This document shows, in pieces, positions 21,525 to 33,594 of a stretch of 64,000 nt of DNA (the stretch's first letter is position 1; each line of letters starts with the position of its first letter). A program made the translations under genes and the position numbers. The stretch is from Benincasa hispida (lineage: Eukaryota; Streptophyta; Magnoliopsida; Cucurbitales; Cucurbitaceae): assembly GCF_009727055.1 (NCBI RefSeq), contig NC_052357.1, positions 84,032,970-84,096,969 of the forward strand. Direction: 5' to 3'. The notes beneath the pieces are model-generated. The model did not search any database. It worked only from the letters and a program-made list of their open reading frames with translations, and was not told where the DNA came from.

Positions 21525-23365
21525 TGAAGGAACCGTAAGGTTTACTGCGGAAACAGAATCGTCCCAATTTCATTTTTACAGAATAAAATCACAGAAGAAA
21601 AAAATTATGCATTATACAGAATAATCTACAGCATGCTAATCGATGGAGGATTAAAATTAGGGAAGAAAAAACAACTTACCCTTGAAGACCAATTCTTCAC
21701 AAGATCCCTCCTTTTGATCACAAACTCTTCATCTGGATCACGATCTCCAAAAATTGAAATCCCAAATGGCCACTACCACAAGAGAACCTCCTATATTCTC
21801 CTTAGGGGATGAGAATAAGCAAGAGTGGTAGGCTCTACTAAGATCTTGGGAAGAGGGAAAGAATTTTAAGAAGAAAAAGAAAAACTTTTCTTCTGTGTGT
21901 TCTTGGGAAAAAGAACCAGAGAGATCACATAGAGACTCTCACTTCTGTGAAGAAGACGAAGATGACATCAAAACTGAACTGCCTATACTCCACACACGTT
22001 TGATTGAGAGAAAATTAAGGAGATGGAGTTGTAACTCCCTCTCTTTAATTTTAAAAGTAAATAAAAATAAAAATAAAAATAAATTTAATTTAATTAATAA
22101 TGATGTATATATAATAATTAACTTATTATATGTATATATAACTATAGTTTTATTTCTCTCAATAATGCATGGTATTTAAATAATCACATTTATACTAAAT
22201 TTAATTATATGAATCTCATTCATATATTAGTATTTGAATCACATCGAAATACTTATTTCCTCTCAAAATAAACTTTCTACTATAATGTATCAAAGACATT
22301 AATTAATTCCCTCAATTAATTATAACAATTTAAATTAATCAAAAATTAATTCTCAATAATCTCTGTTGAGCTATAGAAAGGACCTTATGGACTTGTAGAT
22401 TGAAGCATAATTACTTAAACTCCTTTAATTACATTATTCATCATCCATTAATTGTTGGTCATTTCTCTAAAGAGTGACAGCTACACTCTTTGCACTACAG
22501 ATATATTTATGTGTCCATTGGATATAATCAGTCAAGAGTGCTATGAGCCTTCACAAATTGCTCGTAAGTACAACTGGACCAAAATTATCGTTTGCCCCTG
22601 TAGTTACATCTAACTCCTTAAGTACCTAATGTACAATAAGTCATAGTTCAACTATGACCAAATCCTTCTTGGGCCAAGAGAGGGTGTTGCCACATTGTTC
22701 AAGCTTTGGAATCAACCCTTAAGGGAGCAATTTATCTACTTACCTCGACATCAGGGAAGGAGTGAATTCTATTTTGTGTAGCTGTGTTTCCAGCTCCCCA
22801 ATAAGACAAATCTCCAAAATGGTAGGCATATTGAGTCGAAAATTTGGCCACTCTCACCCATGCAAATCAAAGAACTTCCTTCATAGATAAGAGTTCACAA
22901 CTCACTCAAGATTCAAGTCATGTCACCTATGGTCATCCTAGTGAAATGTAAGTCTCTATTATTAACGGTGTTATATAATGAGACTAGTCATTTCATGGTC
23001 TGATCTTATATGAACTATTTTTATAGGATCTCCCGCTCACATGTCTCCACATAAATGATTAGGTAATCATTTGTAGCACTTTACAACACTTCTAACATCT
23101 ACAAAGTAGGTCGTATCTATAGTGTCACCAGGATAAGGTACCCAGCCTTATCCATCTACTATAGACCGTTTAGGTTATCATTTAAACATGATCCACCCAT
23201 ATGTCTCTACATACAAGTTTAAATTACAAAAAATAACCTAGGATCCTTGTTTATGGGACTGAGTGTATGCTCACAAAATAACAATTATTTTAATGATAAC
23301 AATTTGTTTATACAAAGTTTACAAACGATAAGAATATAATAGAGATTTAGGACACCAATCCAACA
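21525..23365 (-). mobile_element. Cop-B 3' LTR (1841 bp)
   Basis: On the plus strand TGAAGGAACCGTAAGG to CACCAATCCAACA. It is the same family as the Cop-C LTRs (shared TGAAGGAA end, tatgtctctacatacaagttt-type motif, CCAACA end). The minus-strand polypurine tract AAGTGGGAGAT abuts it (plus 23366-23376). Confidence 0.85.
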
Positions 23366-23474
23366 ATCTCCCACTTGTCCTAAAGCTTAGGGAGCCAAAT
23401 GTACAATACAAATAAAGTACAAAATACAATAAACTAGGGCATACACTATACCCCAGTAACATCTCCCACTTACC

Positions 23475-25679
23475 TTAGATAATATGTTGCATATCCCATA
23501 GACCTAGACTTTCTAGATGACCCTTGAACACTTTAGCCGTGAAAGAATTTGTAAATGGATCAGTAACGCTATGCTCCAAAGAAATCTTCATGACAATCAT
23601 GTCAACTCGATGCACAATCTCTCGAATCAAGTGATATTTTTGCTCAATGTGTTTGCCTCTTTGATGACTCCTAGGTTCCTTAGAATTTGCCACAACACCA
23701 CAATTATCACAATAAAGTGTGATAGGCAAAAACATATTTAGAACAACTTTTAAATTAGTTAAAAACTTCTTAAGCCAAACAGCCTCTTTAGTAGCTTCAC
23801 AAACAGCTACGTATTCGACTTCCAAAGTGGAGGCTGCGATACATCCTTACTTGATGCTCTGCCAAACTATAGCTCCTCCATTCTGAGAAAACATTGACCC
23901 TTATGTGGATTTCTGAGAATCCTGATCAGTCTGAAAGTCAGAGTTTGTGTATCCTGTTAGGATCAAATCCTTATCTCTATACACAAGCATAAAGTCCCTC
24001 GTTCTCCGAAGGTACTTGAGGTTTTTTTACCGTTGTCCAATGATCTAATCCTAGATTGGATTGATATCTACTGACAATCCCTACTGCATAACAAATGCAA
24101 GATCTGATACATAACATTGCATAGGGAATTCGTCTCATGAGGAGTCTTAGGACACGCTCCTTAGACAATACAATTCCATGCCTAAAAGGTAATAAACCCT
24201 TCTTGGAATCGTGCATCGAATATCTAACAAGCATCTTGTCAATTCACGATGCTTGAGATAAGACCAACCTTTTGTTTTTATGATCAATGATAATATGGAT
24301 CCCTAGAACAAACTACACCTCTCCCAAATCTTTCATTTGGAATTAGGCGGCCAGCCATTTCTTTACATCATTCAGAAGACTTACTTTATTCCCAATGAGT
24401 AGGATATCATCCACGTACAACACGAGGAAGGTTACTGAGTTGTTGATAATTTTCTTGTAAACACAAGGCTCATCAACATTCTGATCAAAGCCATAAAATT
24501 TGATCACAATATTAAATCTTATATTACAAGATCGAGATGCTTGTTTTAGTCCATAAATGGACCGATTAAGCTTGCAAACCTTTTGTTTTTTTATATTGTT
24601 CAATGAATCCTTCTGGTTGATTCATGTAGATTGTATCTTCAAGATTGCCATTCAAAAAGGCAGTCTTGACGTACATTTGCCATATTTCATAGTCATAATA
24701 TGTGGCTATGGATAAGAGAATTCTAATAGACTTTAACATGATAACAAGTGAAAAAGTTTCTTCATAGTCCACTCTCTCAACTTGGGTATAACGCTTTGCC
24801 ACAAGTCTAGCTTTAAAGGTTTGTACCTTTCCATCTACACCTCTTTTTCTCTTGTAGATAAACTTACAACCTACAGGTTTTACCCCATTAGGTTGATCTA
24901 CAAGCTCACAGACAGAATTGAAGTATATATACTCCATTTCTTGATTCAAGGCTTTAATCCATTAGTCCTTGTCAACATCTTCCATTGCTTGTTTATAAGA
25001 CAATGGATCCTCAACACCATCATTAACTACGTTGTCTTTGGCTTCTGTTAAACCCATGTAGTGTACAAGTGGGTTCATAACCCTCCCATTGAGGAAATCT
25101 CAACTCCTGAAATGGATGTCAATGACTAGATGAACCGAGATCAATAACTCTTGTTAATGTATCAACCCCTTCAACAACCCTTTTTGAAGTCTCAATAGTT
25201 TCATTAGAAATTTTACTTAAAATAATTTTACTTCATGGTTTATGGTCCCTCATGTGGTCTTCTTCTAAGAAGGTAGCGTTTTTCGATACAAATACTTTAT
25301 TCTCAATTGGATTAAAGAAGTACCCACCTCTCATTTACTTGGGGTAGCCTACAAAAAGGCATACTTTTGAACGAGGTTCCAACTTTTTTAGATTTGTCAT
25401 TAGCATATGGGTTGAGCATCCCCAAATTTCGAAGTGGAAAAAATTACCTTTACGACCTCTCCATAACTCAAAAGGTGTTTCAGAAACATTCTTTGAGGAA
25501 ACGTTGTTCAAAACGTAAACAATAGTCTCTACTGATTATCCCCAAAACGAGTCAGGAAGTTGAGCATAGCTCATCATAAACCTAACCATGACAGATAAGG
25601 TTCTATTTCTCCTTTTCATACACTATTCTATTGAGCTATACCAGGGGCTGAGAGTTGGGATGTAATTTCATGTTCTATA
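23475..25679 (-). pseudogene. Cop-B pol relic: integrase C-terminus, RT, RNase H
   Basis: Reading leftward: integrase C-terminal zone (about 25679-25080, with the GGYF-type stretch of copia); RT start (24949-24566) with CKFIYKRKRG and KARLVAK; RT core (24603-24343) with SIYGLKQASRSC and the catalytic YVDDILL (about 24410-24430); RNase H end (23825-23475) with EVEYVAVCEATKEAVWL and HIEQKYHLIREIV, ending in a stop at 23475. Frame changes between blocks and stops show it is dead. Its RT and RNase H match those of Cop-C closely. Confidence 0.9.
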
Positions 25680-27119
25680 TGAAGGAACCCTAATTATAGA
25701 GGACCTATGAGTGGAAGCGGATCATCCCAAACTTCATTTTCAAAGAACTCAAGCATTCACAGTCACATTAAACAGATTATGCACATAAGTTAAATTACAG
25801 CATGCCTTTTGAATTAAATACAAAGGATCAAGAAAATAATACATTTGAAGAACGTTTCTTCAAGTGTATCCCTCGATCATACTCGAACGCAACTATCAAC
25901 TCGAACTCGATCTCCCTCGAACTCCAGAAACGAGTATCACCTCGATCCTCGAGCTGATTCGAACACTACCACAAGATTACCTTGGTATTCTCGGTGTGAT
26001 AATTCAAGAGTTGTGGGCTCTGACTTATTTTGGTTTGAGGGAAGGATTGGAGTAAAGGAGGAAACAATCAAGTATACAATGACACAGTTGTGTAGCAGAT
26101 GGAAGCCAATCGCATAGACTCGACGCTCGATCGTTTAGAAAAGATTACTATCATATAGTAAACCTAATCCTATCGTTTAGTCACTCGAAAGTTAATAGTG
26201 TCAATCGTGTGTCGTGTGAGATTTTGAAATCGAATTTCCTTTTAACTCACAGTCGCCATAAAACGATGTATAACCACCCACTAAGGTCGGCTATTAAGAA
26301 AAAGAAATATCAATTATCATATAATTAATAGTTATAAATAAATACAATAACTAACTTATCATATTATATTTATAACCTATAGTTTTAATATTGCATCATA
26401 TACAATACATAAATCATAGCTCTTTTTCTCTTTTTATAGCATTTAATATAAATCATATTTATATTAATTTCTCCAATCAAATAATAATGTATCAAATATA
26501 TCATATCAAATATAACATATATAATTGAATTAATTTAACTATATCATATATAATTAAATTCTCTCTTGTTAATTTGAACATTTCAAACTAATCCAAACAT
26601 TGATTCTCAACTTGAATCCATTGAGTTACCAAGGGAACCTTATGTACCTATAGCTAGAAGCTCCAATGGTACGTGAATAACTTACTAAACTCTTTAATCA
26701 TATTATCCACCATCCGTTAACTGCCATACACTCCATTAAAGACCGATAGTTGTACTCTTCATACTACAGATATATTTCTGTGTCCATTGGATATAACCAA
26801 TCAACAGTACGATGACCCTTCACAAATCGCTCGTAAGTAGTGTCATCAGGATAAGGTATCTCTCCTTATCCATATACTACAGACCATTTAGGTTATCACT
26901 TAAAACACGATTCACTTGTATGTCTCTACATACATGTTTGAGTTACAACGATAACCATGGATCTTAGTTTATTGTTTTGTGGTTAATGCAACTAAAATAT
27001 CAAATATTTCATAGACTGAAGTGAATAAAATACCATATATTATAAATCACAAAATGTTTGTTCATACAAGTGTTTACAAACTACATAACCCTACGAGATT
27101 TAGGGCATCAACCCCAACA
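25680..27119 (-). mobile_element. Cop-C 3' LTR (1440 bp, internal deletion)
   Basis: TGAAGGAACCC to CAACCCCAACA on the plus strand. Aligns end to end with 33595-35600 except that sequence equivalent to 34764-35320 is missing at the junction AAGTA/GTGTC (26835-26844). Differences elsewhere are scattered, roughly one in ten to fifteen bases by eye, many of them C/T or G/A. Confidence 0.92.
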
Positions 27120-27130
27120 ATCTCCTACTT
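27120..27130 (-). promoter_or_regulatory. Cop-C polypurine tract
   Basis: Minus-strand AAGTAGGAGAT immediately upstream of the 3' LTR start TGTTGGGG. Equivalent to the Cop-B tract at 23366-23376 with one change. Confidence 0.8.
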
Positions 27131-27235
27131 GTCCTAAAGCTAGTGGGGTATACAAGATAATCAAATTACAAGTACAAAAAACAATAAACTAGAGCACAAA
27201 CACCCAGTACAAGATCTCCTACTTTCCCTAGTCTA

Positions 27236-30200
27236 GCCGTGGTCTGTCCCATAGATCCATACTCTGCAGATGACCCTCAAACACTGTAGCCGTGAGGGCC
27301 TTCGTAAACGTTGTGCTCCAAGTCTATCTTCATGAAAATTACGTCCCCTGGATGCACAATCTCTCGAATGAGATGGTATTTCTGCTCAATGTGCTTGTCG
27401 CGCTTATGACTCTGAGGTTCACGGGAATTCACCACAGCACCACTATTATCACAAAGGGTGATGGACCTAGACATGTCTGGAACAACTTCCAGACCAGTCA
27501 AGAATTTCCTGAGCCAAACGACCTCCTTAGCAGTTTCACAAGCCACTACATACTTGACCTCCATGGTAGAGTCTGCGATGCACCCCTGCTTGGTGCTTCG
27601 CCATACTACAGCCTCTCTGTTAAGAGTGAACACTGATCCTGAAGTGGATTTATGAGAATCCTTATCAGTCTGAAATCAGAGTCCGTGTATCCTGTAAGAA
27701 TCAGATCCTTAGAACCATACACTAGCATGTAGTCCCTCGTTCTCTAAAGATACTTGAGGATGTTTCTAACGGCTATCCAGTGACAATGTCCTAGATTAGA
27801 CTGATATCTACTGACTATCCCCACTGCATAGGAGATGTTAGGACTAGTACATAACATCGAGTACATCAAACTGCCAACGACAGATGCATAGAGGACCTGC
27901 CTCATTTACTCAACCTCTTGAGGTATCTTAGGAACTGTTCCTTAGATAATGTAACTTCGTTCCTGAAAGGCAATAAGCCCCTCTTGGAGCTCTGCATCGA
28001 GTATTTGATTAACATCTTGTCAATGTACGATGCCTGAGATAGTGCTAGCATTTTGTTCTTTCGATCCCGAAAGATCTAAATCCTAAGAACAAACTGAGCC
28101 TCTCACAAATCTTTCATTTGGAATTGGGTTGCTAGCCAGTTCTTAACTGAAGTCAGTAAGCCTACATCATTCAAAATGAGTAGGATATCGTCTACATACA
28201 ACACTAGGAAAACTACTGAACTGTTGATGATTTTCTTGTAGACACAAGGCTCATCAATGTTTTGATCAAAGCCATAAGATTTAATCGCAGTATCAAACCT
28301 TATGTTCCAAGATCGAGATGCCTGTTTCAATTCATAAATGGACCGATTCAGCTTGCAAACCTTTTGCTCTTGACCTTGTGCTATGATCCCTCAGGCTGCA
28401 CCATATAAATGGTCTCCTCAAAATTGTCATTCAGAAAAGCAGTCTTGACATCTATTTGCCATATCTCATGGTCATAATATGAGGCAATGGATAGAAGGAT
28501 GCGGATAGGCTTCAGCATGGCAATAGGCGACAAAGTCTCCTCATAGTCGACTCCCTTTACCTGGGTATAACCCTTTGTCCCAAGTCTAGCTTGAAGGTTT
28601 GAATCTTCTCATCAACACCCTATTTTCTCTTGTAGATCCATTTGCAACCTATAGCTTTAACCCCATCAGGTTGATCTACAAGATCCCAACTGAGTTGAAG
28701 TACATAAACTTCATCTCGAGATCCATGGCTTTGACCCATTCATCTCTGTCAACATCCTCCATTTTCTTCTTATAAGACAATGGATCCTCAACCTCGCCAT
28801 CAGCTACCATAGCCAAGATTTCAGTTAAACCCAAATAGAAAACAGGTGGGTTCGCAACCCTCCCACTACGTCGAGGTTCCCTCATCAACAACTCTTGTTG
28901 AGGTAGCAGGCTCTTCAATAACTTGTTGAAGATTCAGTAGTTTCTTTGGAAAGCTCATTCAACATGATTTTGCTTCTAGAACTATGCTCCTTGATATGAT
29001 TCTCCTCAAGAAAAGTAGCATTTGTCAATACAAACACATTGTTTTCCTTAGGATCATAAAAATAACCCCCTCGTGTCCCTTTGGAGTAGCCTACAAATAG
29101 GCACAACCTCGAACGTGGTTCTGGTTTCTTAAGATTAGCCTCAAGCACATGTGTTGGGCAATCTGAGATGCAGAAATGACATAAACTAGCTTTAGGACCA
29201 CTCACCAACTCCAAAGGTGTTCTGACAATACTATTGGAGGGAACGCAGTTCAGGATGTAAGTTGCAGTTTCTACTACAAAAGCCCAAAACGAGTCTAGTA
29301 CGGAAGCGTAACTCATCATCGACCGAACCATGTCCAAATCGGTTTGATTTCTCCTCTCCGATACACCATTCTACTGAGGTGTTTCAGGTGCTGACAATTG
29401 AGAAACTATGTTCTATCAAATAGTTCTGGAACTCAAAATCCAAAAACTCTCCACCTTGATCAGATCGAAGCGTTTTAATCGCTTTACTTAATGCGTTTTC
29501 AACTTTAGACTTGAACTCTTTGAATGTACCCATACCTTGAATAATCATCAGTAAAAGTGATGAAGTATTCATGGTCTCCTCAGGCTCGCACATTCATCGG
29601 ACCATAAAGGTTTGAATGCACTAACTCTAGAGGCTCTTTGGCTCTATAACTTTTTCCAGTAAAAGGTCTTTAGTCATTTTGCCTTCAAAGCATGACTTGT
29701 ACACAAGTAAAGAATTTTCTTCTAACTCGCTTCGACGTCCATTCTTTACCAACCTCTCAATCCTATTGAGATTAATGTGTCCTAAACGTTGGTGCCAAAG
29801 TTGGGCATTTTCTTTAAGAGAAACTTAAAGTCATTTGTTTTGAGTTACGACAGTTTTAAACTTCTCTATGTGATGGAGGGAATATGTTAATAACAACTTT
29901 AGCACATACAAATTTTGTTCCAATTGAGCCGAGTATATATTAACACCATTTTTCATAATAAACACTTTATTAATAGAAAAATTAAGTGTGTAATTACATT
30001 CAAGCAAAGGCTTTACAGAAATTAAGTTTCTCTTTAACTCAGGAACTACATAAACATCATTCAAAATGATAAACCTATTCTGTTCAACTGAAGACCTCCC
30101 ACTGCCACAGCTGAGACGACGTGCCCGGTTCTGACTAGCATCGTCATCTCACCAGCACCAAGCTGCCGCCAGGAACTAATTCCCTGAAATGAAGAAAAAA

Positions 30201-31146
30201 CGTGGTTAGTGGCCCCAGAGTCAATAATCCAGGCAGAATCATCATTCTCCATTAAACAAGTCTCCAAAATAAGTAAATCGTATTTTCCTTGTTTGGCCTT
30301 CTTCTTCTCAGCCAAATAATGTGGGCAGTTCCGCTTCCAATACCTATCTTGGTTACAGTGGAAACACTTTCCCTTGTCAACCCACCCTTGTTGCCTACCC
30401 CGCGGAGTGGCAGGTTATGGGTTAGCAGGCGCCTTCTCCTTACGACCCTTCTTCTTCTTCCACTTGTTGGTGCCGGAAGAAGAAGATGCAGACCTAGTTC
30501 CTGAAGTCGAACCTCTATGGAACTTCTTAGATGATGAAGCAACATTTACCTCACCAATCTTCTTCTCCTTGCTTTTCAGCAAGGATTGGAAAGTCTGCAA
30601 CTCATTCAGTAGAGTTGTAAGGTTGTAATCAACCTTGTTCAGAACAGTGTTGCTTACAAAGTGAAGAAAGTTTTCTGGTAACGACTTTAGAATAATGCTA
30701 ACCTGGTTGGCCTCATCGATGCTTGACCTATTCATCTCCACCACCTTAAAGTGGACCATCATGTTCAGAACATGTTCATGAACATATGTACCCTCTTTTA
30801 TCTTAAAGTTGAAAATGAACTTAAGAGCGTCATGCCTGAGTTATGCGGACGGTTTTCTGAACATTCCCCTCAGAACTCAATGATCTCGTGTGTAATGATC
30901 ATGGGCTCATGCTTCTTGGCCAAAACGTCGTTAATACTGGCCAAAATATACGCTCGGGCCTTTTCATTCACCCATGTCCAACGTTTGTACGCCTCTTGAA
31001 CATTTCGAGCAACGTTGGGAGGTGGAATAGGAGGACATACCTTAAGTCATCAATGATAAAGATCGTGTTTAACATATTCTTCCAACTAGCGTAGTTCTCG
31101 CCAGTCAGTTTATCGACGGCTAATAAAGCAAGAGTAACGATAGCCA
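27236..31146 (-). pseudogene. Cop-C gag-pol polyprotein relic
   Basis: Leftward order: gag start ATGGCTATCG (31146); gag middle (30762-30415) with MMVHFKVVEMNRSSIDEAN; zinc knuckle zone (about 30345-30310); protease WIIDSGATNHV (about 30235-30200); pre-integrase (30064-29640); integrase with DQGGEFLDFEFQNY (about 29490-29440) and its C-terminal part (29337-28915); RT (28700-28103) with MKQASRSWNIRFD and YVDDILL (about 28200); RNase H (27633-27277) with EVKYVVACETAKEVVWL and DKHIEQKYHLIREIV, then a frameshift before the end at about 27236. Several frameshifts and stops mean no full product. The family function is reverse transcription and integration of element cDNA. Confidence 0.92.
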
Positions 31147-33580
31147 TTTTAAAAGTTACTGAAAAAAGAACAAACTTAATGAGTCTACTTGCATTACCAC
31201 TTTTAACACCAATTAAGTTTTAACAAATCTATTGTACCCTAAGTGACATCTATTTTTTAATGATGCTCTAGTGAGGCAGGACAAAAGTCACCGTAGGTTG
31301 ATCAAGTGCCCCTTCATTGGAATGAGACAATCTTAACCTTTAGACAGAAACAGCTCCTTGTAATTGAATCTAACAGTCACCATTGTTCAGTCCAGAATTT
31401 GTTAACATCCTTAACAATTCCGTGTAAGTATAACCTCTCATTTTAGGCCTTAAAGTCCTACCTTAATGCGCCCACCGTAGGGAAAAAGCAGATTAGGACA
31501 AGAGACTAAAGTAACCTTATCCATTTATGGAGATCAGGTAAAGAGTTGTGCAAATACAACCATCCTTTAGGGGGACACTCATAAGGTGCCTCGAGGCGAT
31601 GCACGAAAACTTTATCCAACCTAATAAGAGAGACCGAGGGATATGTTATCACACGTCCCATTCCCACTTACTATGAATATTCTCTCCATTCACCTTGGTA
31701 TTGACCTACCCAAATGCCATACTTTAGGAGGACACTCCCAGGGTACCTCGAGGCTGAGGATAGATCTCACGGTGTGAACTATTTAGGGAGAAACGTGTAG
31801 AGAAAAAGTGAAGTATCATATACCACAGTTACCTCCCACTGAATGTTCTACCTATGGGTTTATTAACTTAGTAAATCCGGTTATTGATTTTAACTAAGTG
31901 GTTGTTTAATTTGCTAAAAAATAACACTTGTTTTTTATGATTAACAAGTTTGATTCAAGTTTTATTAAAAACTTTAATAGATTTTCATCAAATTTGCATG
32001 CATATAACAAATCTATCTAATTCACCTTTCCAGGTAGGTTCTCAGGTAGGGGTGCAACATTTCCATCGACTTAAGTACCCCAACCTAGCTAGAACAAGCC
32101 TTAGCCAAAAGGTCCCTTATAGATAGGTACATATTTAATCTTTTATTAGTCAATTTAGTTCCATTAAACCAAATTAAAAGATTAAACTTAGGTTTCTAAT
32201 CTCATTGGAACCATGATCTTAAGTCTATCTCAATCAAATTTCAAAACTCTTTTAAAACATGATTAAAGCCTAAGTTTGTATGCAACTCTTTCTTATTGAT
32301 TTTAATTCTAATTTCATTAATTATAACTCTTATAAAAAATGAAACAACTAAAACCAACTACATTGCTAAGCTAGACATACATAGGGTGTTTATAACTTTT
32401 ATAAATAAACCTAAGTGTCATACTTCATGCAATGTTCATTCATTACTAATATATAACTTTTATATAATAAGTAATCAACTAAACATAGATGCTAACATAC
32501 ATCCTTATATTATAACATTTATAATAAAGATGATGCATGCTTTAATGCAAGTATATATTATAACTCTTATATTATATGATGCATGAGCATGCTTTAAGAT
32601 AATTTAATCATGCAAACTGCTATATTATAACACTTATAATATAAAGATGATACATGAGTAAAATGCATAACCTATGGTGGGTTTTAAAACTATATGACAT
32701 ACATTATGGTATATAAGTAAACATACATCACATGTACATTCAAAAAATTGATGGACCAGGATAATATGCCTCAAATTCGGAATTTAAAAGCTAACTATTA
32801 CAAAAGAATCAAGTCAACCAGTTCAAATAGGCAAACTGGGTTTTGAACCACCCACTCGAAGCCTCATCACTTGATCGTGTAGCAACTCCTTCTGATCATC
32901 AAGTTACACACATCGAGTATAAACGATCGTGTAGCGTTGATTGCGTGGCTAAGGACTATGCAATGAGGATGAAAGCCCATGCGATCTTGTAGTGCACATC
33001 AAGTAACGCATGCCATGAAATCGTGCAGCCAACAACTATGCGATGAGCATGATTTTCTACACGATCGAGTAGCAAGCATCAAGTATCGCATAACGAGTGA
33101 TCGTTTACCTCGAGCATTTACGCGATCGAGTAGCCAACACAACATGATCGAGTAAACTCTTTACTTGATTGCATAGCATTAGCTATGCGATCATTTAGCA
33201 AATACTACACGATCGAGTTGAACACTTCTACACGATCGCATAGCCAAATCCAAACGATTGTTTAGCTTGGGCTACACAATGCGACCATAGATTCGTCTTC
33301 TCCCTCGAAGCGAACAACAACTCTTTGCGTCTAAAGCTTCATCACGAACAACAAAAACAAAAACTTGAATACAAACTCCATTGCAAGATTATATGCCCAA
33401 AAACCCAGGGGCCCTTACAAATCAACTTTTGTAAATGTAAATGAAAACTAATAAAGGCAATTATCCCGAAACATCCACAACCGCACTTAACTCTTAAATG
33501 CATTACAGAATACTTAAAACCCACTAAGACTGTAAATGACATTCAATACAGCAATGGAATTTGAAAATCAGAATAACCTG
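31147..33580 (-). other. Cop-C untranslated leader (about 2.4 kb), shared with Cop-E
   Basis: No coding frame. The part 31250-32050 matches the Cop-E leader 55670-56470 closely, e.g. GAGGCAGGACAAAAGTCACC and CAAGTGCCCCTTCATTG, and the AT-rich ataacacttataatata stretch (32440-32650) matches 56840-57020. The far part (32860-33290) is dense in CGATCG/tag words. Long leaders occur in some plant copia lineages; this one is unusually long. Confidence 0.75.
32860..33290. repeat. CGATCG(T/A)(G/T)TAG-rich array in the Cop-C leader
   Basis: Degenerate recurrences of cgatcgtgtag, cgatcgagtag, gcgatcgagtagcc and cgcatagcc every 20-40 bp, on both sides of spacer words such as catcaagta. Related words lie in the LTRs (26110-26180, 34000-34110) and densely in the solo LTR at 60060. 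Not a regular tandem repeat. Confidence 0.7.
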
Positions 33581-33592
33581 TCTCTGATACCA
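33581..33592 (-). promoter_or_regulatory. Cop-C primer-binding site (initiator tRNA-Met type)
   Basis: Minus-strand TGGTATCAGAGA, two bases from the LTR end at 33595. It matches the TGGTATCAGAGC site common in plant copia elements, complementary to the 3' end of initiator tRNA-Met, over 11 of 12 bases. Confidence 0.9.
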
Positions 33593-33594
33593 AT

